Of a stretch of 64,000 nucleotides of DNA, positions 60,867-64,000 are shown one piece after another (positions within the stretch are counted from its first letter, which is position 1; each line of letters opens with the position of its first letter). A program made the translations under genes and the position numbers. Source of the stretch: Devosia sp. (GTDB taxonomy: Bacteria; Pseudomonadota; Alphaproteobacteria; Rhizobiales; Devosiaceae); NCBI GenBank assembly GCA_016713105.1, contig JADJPS010000020.1:62001-126000 (forward strand), in the 5' to 3' direction. The notes beneath the pieces are model-generated. The model saw only the letters and a program-made list of their open reading frames with translations. It ran no database searches and was not told the DNA's origin.

Positions 60867-61861
60867 TCAGGCGAGACCGACACGCAGGCAGTCGTGCAGA
60901 TGGACGATGCCGACCGGCCGCCCGCCGTCTGCCGCGAAGATCGCGGTGATCCTCGGCGCGACGTCGGTCATCCGGCGCAGCGCCTCGCTCAGCAGCGCCC
61001 CGGCCTCGATGGTGCGCGGTGCGCGCGTCATGACCGCGGCCGCGGTCTCCTCGAGCAGCCGTTCCGCCATGTGACGGCGCAGGTCGCCATCGGTGATGAT
61101 GCCGACAAGGACGCCATCGGCATCGACGACACCCGTGCAGCCGAAGCCCTTGGACGTCATCTCGAGAATGGCGCTGCCGACGCTGGTCTCGAGCGATACC
61201 AGCGGCAGCCGATCGCCCGCATGCATGACCTCGCCGACGGTCAGCAGCGCGCTGCCGAGCGTGCCGCCCGGGTGGAAGACGTGAAAATCCGCCGCCCCGA
61301 AGCCGCGCCGTCGGAGCAGCACGACTGCCAGTGCATCGCCGAGCGCCGCCATCATGGTGGTCGAGGTCGTGGGGGCCGAGGTGATACCGCAGGCCTCGTC
61401 GACGGCCGGCAGGCGCAGCACGAAGCGGGCGGCCCGGCCGAGGCGCGCGTGTCGGCATTCTGCGTGACCAGCACCAGCGGGATGTCGAACCGCACGCAGT
61501 AATTGGTGAGGTCCTCGAGTTCGCGGGTCTCGCCGGATTTCGAGAACATCAGCACCACGTCGCTGGAGGTGATCATCCCCAGATCGCCGTGGCTCGCATC
61601 GGCGCCGTGGACGAACTGGGCCGGCGTTCCGGTCGAGGCGAGCGTTGCCGCAACTTTGCGCGCGATATGCGCGCTCTTGCCCACGCCGGTGAGCACGACA
61701 CGGCCGGCGGCCTGCTGGATCAGTTCGACCGCGGCGGCGAAGCTGCCGTCCAGGGCCGCGGCAAGCGCCTCGAGACCCGCCGCCTCGAGCCGGATGGCGG
61801 CGCGGGCCTCATCGAGGACGAGGCTCCGCAGGCTGGCATCGATGACAGGAGACTGGCGCAC
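60867..61861 (-). CDS. kdsD: arabinose-5-phosphate isomerase, frameshifted
   Basis: KdsD: a SIS sugar isomerase domain (LTGVGKSAHIARKVAATLAS, HGDLGMI, FSKSGETREL) plus two CBS domains (GFGCTGVVDADGVLVGIITDGDLRRH). The frame breaks at NADTR; removing one GC from the CGCGCG run at 61443-61448 restores LGRAARFVLRLPAVDEACGIT-SAPTTSTT. The corrected length is about 330 residues, normal for KdsD. The formal start is GTG 61861. The corrected enzyme converts ribulose-5-phosphate to arabinose-5-phosphate, the first Kdo step. Confidence 0.9.
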
Positions 61862-61973
61862 CGGGCTGGAGTAGCAGCAATCGAGAAGCCCCCGCAAGCG
61901 TGCTGGCCGGCGTTGAGTTCCGCGCCGCGACCCGCTAGTCAGGCGCACCTCCCTCGATCCGGGACGCCGCGGC

Positions 61974-63230
61974 GTGAAGCGCACAACGACAGTCGGCTGG
62001 CGAGCCTACGGCGCCCTCGTGCGGGTGCTTTCGGCCGTGCACTACGGGGTGCTGTCGCCGCTCTCGGCCAGCGACGAGGGCGGCTGGCAATGGCTGCGCC
62101 GACGGCTGACGGCGGTGCCACCGCCTGCCGCGGCCGGCCGGAGAGTGTGGATTCACGCCGTGTCGGCCGGCGAATCCAAGGTTGCCGAACTGCTGCGCCG
62201 ACACCTGCTGGCCGAGGCGCCGGAGCTGTCGGTCGTTCTTTCCGCCACGACCTACTCGGGCTTCGCGCGGGTCAGCCGGATCGCCGGCGAGGCGGCGAGC
62301 TTCGTCATGCCGCTCGATACCCTAGCCGCGCAGCGCAGCCTGTTCGCGACCCTGCGTCCCGACCTGCTGGTGCTGGTCGAATCCGAGTTCTGGCCGGCGC
62401 AGTTCGCGGCCGCCGCCGAGGCCGGCGTGCCGGTGGTGGTGGTCAACGCCACGATGTCGGAACGCTCGTTCGCCCGGCATCGCCGCTTCCCGCTGGTGGC
62501 GCGGCGCACGCTGCTGCAGGCCCGGCGGATCCTTGCCCAGGACGAGCCCACGCTGCAGCGCTATCTGGCGCTGGGCGTGCCGGCCGAGCGGCTGGCGATC
62601 AGTGGCAACCTGAAGCTCGCGCCCACCGGCGCCGTCACCGCGCCCCGCGTCGATGCCGCGCCCACCGTTGTGTTCGGCAACATCCACGAGGCCGAACTCG
62701 CGGCGCTCGCCCCGGCAGTCCAGACGCTGCGCCGGCAGCGACCGGAGGTGCGACTGGTGCTGGTGCCGCGCTATCCGGGCAAGCTGAGTGCGGCGACCCT
62801 GACAGCGGCGTTCGGCACCGAACTGGTGCGGGTGACGGATGCCGCCGAGGCCGTGGCGGGGCCACTCGTCTGGGTCGACCGGATGGGTGCCCTGGCGGGC
62901 CTGTATGCGACGGCGACGGCCGGAGTCGTCTGCGGCACCTTTGCCCCGATCGGCGGCCACGACCTGGCGGAACCCCTGCACATGGGGGCGGCGAGCCTGT
63001 ACGGTCCGCACGTCGAGCGCCAGCGGGCCCTCGACGTCGCCCTGCAGGCCATCGGGTGTGCGCGGCAGGTGCGGAATGCCGACGACCTCGTCGCGACGCT
63101 CGGCGAGGTGCTGGACCGGCGCGAGGACCGCGAGGCGATGGTGGGTCGCTTCCGCGCGCTCTCCGAGGAGGCCGGCGTCCGGCTGGCCGAGATCGCCGGG
63201 GATCTGGTTCGCCTCCTGCCGCCTCAGTAG
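61974..63230 (+). CDS. waaA: Kdo transferase
   Basis: 3-deoxy-D-manno-octulosonic-acid transferase, 418 residues, adding Kdo to lipid IVA. IHAVSAGESKVAELL contains the catalytic Glu (G-E-S), LVLVESEFWP is the family signature, and FAPIGGHDLAEPLHMG the C-terminal donor-binding region. A GTG start at 61974. Divergent from kdsD across 112 bp. Standard length for KdtA. Confidence 0.94.
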   Translation: MKRTTTVGWRAYGALVRVLSAVHYGVLSPLSASDEGGWQWLRRRLTAVPPPAAAGRRVWIHAVSAGESKVAELLRRHLLAEAPELSVVLSATTYSGFARVSRIAGEAASFVMPLDTLAAQRSLFATLRPDLLVLVESEFWPAQFAAAAEAGVPVVVVNATMSERSFARHRRFPLVARRTLLQARRILAQDEPTLQRYLALGVPAERLAISGNLKLAPTGAVTAPRVDAAPTVVFGNIHEAELAALAPAVQTLRRQRPEVRLVLVPRYPGKLSAATLTAAFGTELVRVTDAAEAVAGPLVWVDRMGALAGLYATATAGVVCGTFAPIGGHDLAEPLHMGAASLYGPHVERQRALDVALQAIGCARQVRNADDLVATLGEVLDRREDREAMVGRFRALSEEAGVRLAEIAGDLVRLLPPQ

Positions 63231-64000
63231 ACCGGGCGGAAGTTCTCGCCCCAGTAGAGGCGATAGCGTCCCAGTTCGCGACCGAACCGCACGATCGGGA
63301 TCTCCTTGTAGAGCGTGACCGTCTCGAACTGCGCGTCGATGACCTCGCGCTGGCGCTCGTCGTGCAGCACGACGAGGGCGTCCTGCCCGACATGCGCCCT
63401 GGTGTCGAACCAGTAGTGGAACTCGCTGCGCGCCGGGTTCACCGCCGCGACGTCCTTGTCGTCGAGAGCAAAGCCGACCGTGCTCGCATACTCCCACTTG
63501 GAGGTGGCGATGAAATCGGGCTTGAGATCGTCGATGGCGGCCCGGATCGGCAGCTCGATCTCGTTCCAGCCATAGTAGCGCGTGCGGGTCGGATCGGGAC
63601 GGTCGAGCAGCAGGATGACCGGGAAGATCGATGAGGAGATCACGTAGAGCACCGAAATCAAGGTGCCGAACAGGGTGTGCCCCCAGAACAGCAGGCGCGA
63701 GCGCATCGCCTTGCCGAGGAACGGCAGCAGCAGCACATAGGCGCTGACATTCCACCAGAAGAACAGCTGCTGGGTCAGGGCGACGGTGAGGAAGACCAGG
63801 CTCGAGACCCAGAAGAACCAGCTGCCCAGTCCCCACGCGGTGCGCTCGAACGGTGCGGAGGGGCGGCTGAGGACGAACCGGACCAGGCCCCACATCATGA
63901 ACGGGGAGGTGGTCAGCGCGGTCTGCATCAGGAATTCGACGATGTGGATCCAGGTGAAGGCCCGCAGGAAGCCTGCATCGTGCCGATCCACCAGGTGGAA
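63224..64000 (-). CDS. GT39-type membrane glycosyltransferase, N-terminus cut by window edge
   Basis: C-terminal 258 codons of a larger membrane protein; the frame is open to the right edge, so a GTG at 63991 should not be taken as the start. About six helices are followed by a soluble ending (KPDFIATSKWEYASTVGFALDD, SEFHYWFDTRAHVGQDALVVL, YRLYWGENFRP). The A-S-x-x-x-F-A-L and S-E-F-H-Y-W pattern is typical of the periplasmic tail of ArnT/PMT-like GT39 enzymes. Convergent with waaA (7 bp overlap). Confidence 0.75.
   Translation of the reverse strand, partial: FHLVDRHDAGFLRAFTWIHIVEFLMQTALTTSPFMMWGLVRFVLSRPSAPFERTAWGLGSWFFWVSSLVFLTVALTQQLFFWWNVSAYVLLLPFLGKAMRSRLLFWGHTLFGTLISVLYVISSSIFPVILLLDRPDPTRTRYYGWNEIELPIRAAIDDLKPDFIATSKWEYASTVGFALDDKDVAAVNPARSEFHYWFDTRAHVGQDALVVLHDERQREVIDAQFETVTLYKEIPIVRFGRELGRYRLYWGENFRPVY

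Overview
The window is 64 kb of high-GC DNA (roughly two-thirds G+C by eye) with alphaproteobacterial gene content, most likely Hyphomicrobiales and perhaps Devosia-like (inference). Supporting signs are a tRNA-His with no G-1 and an A73 discriminator beside a divergent alphaproteobacterial HisRS, a TGA-N9-TCA (RirA/IRO-type) site before an iron ABC operon, a hisS-hisZ-hisG operon with short-form HisG, CIRCE-groESL, and an Mrp protein without its CxxC pair. No rRNA, insertion sequence, prophage or CRISPR array was seen. Apart from two small toxin-antitoxin pairs this is ordinary chromosome.

Layout: 1-7.8 kb holds amidohydrolase, beta-glucosidase, Mrp, transaldolase, aromatic/aspartate aminotransferase and alpha-glucosidase. 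7.7-14.4 kb holds ABC transporters: a Fe3+-type binding protein and fused permease, then a DppB/DppC/ATPase set. 14.4-23.9 kb holds a PAS histidine-kinase-like protein that lacks the phospho-acceptor His, tRNA-His, a TadG-like vWA protein with inserted repeats, an L,D-transpeptidase, a HigBA-like pair, a response regulator, tag and tiny ORFs. 23.9-30.6 kb holds hisS-hisZ-hisG, a TSUP transporter and groESL. 30.8-34.2 kb holds a GT2-GtrA glycosyltransferase, a RelBE-like pair and a degenerate NtrC-type regulator. 34.4-44.4 kb holds a degenerate-EAL protein, a HAD protein, ribF, ileS, lspA, a lipoprotein, rluB and rsmD. 44.4-52.7 kb holds mutL, a methyltransferase, tadA, patatin, purD, xseA and a propeller-like secreted protein. 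52.8-64 kb is an envelope-glycan region: DUF2093, LpxL-like acyltransferase, four glycosyltransferase-type genes, an O-antigen ligase and a Kdo operon (kdsD-kdsB-phosphatase-kdsA) divergent from waaA.

Quality warning: at least ten genes, including essential ones (ileS, kdsD), are broken by 1-2 base indels, mostly in short homopolymers or dinucleotide repeats. The reading frame resumes each time with good family similarity, so consensus errors in a draft assembly are the best explanation. Joined products are described in each entry.

The most interesting candidates are a histidine-phosphatase-fold protein inside the Kdo operon that could supply the missing Kdo-8-P phosphatase step, the pseudo-histidine kinase, the vWA/FCCH-like pilus-type protein, the asymmetric tandem ABC ATPase with a long Pro-rich tail, and the cluster of tiny ORFs before hisS.
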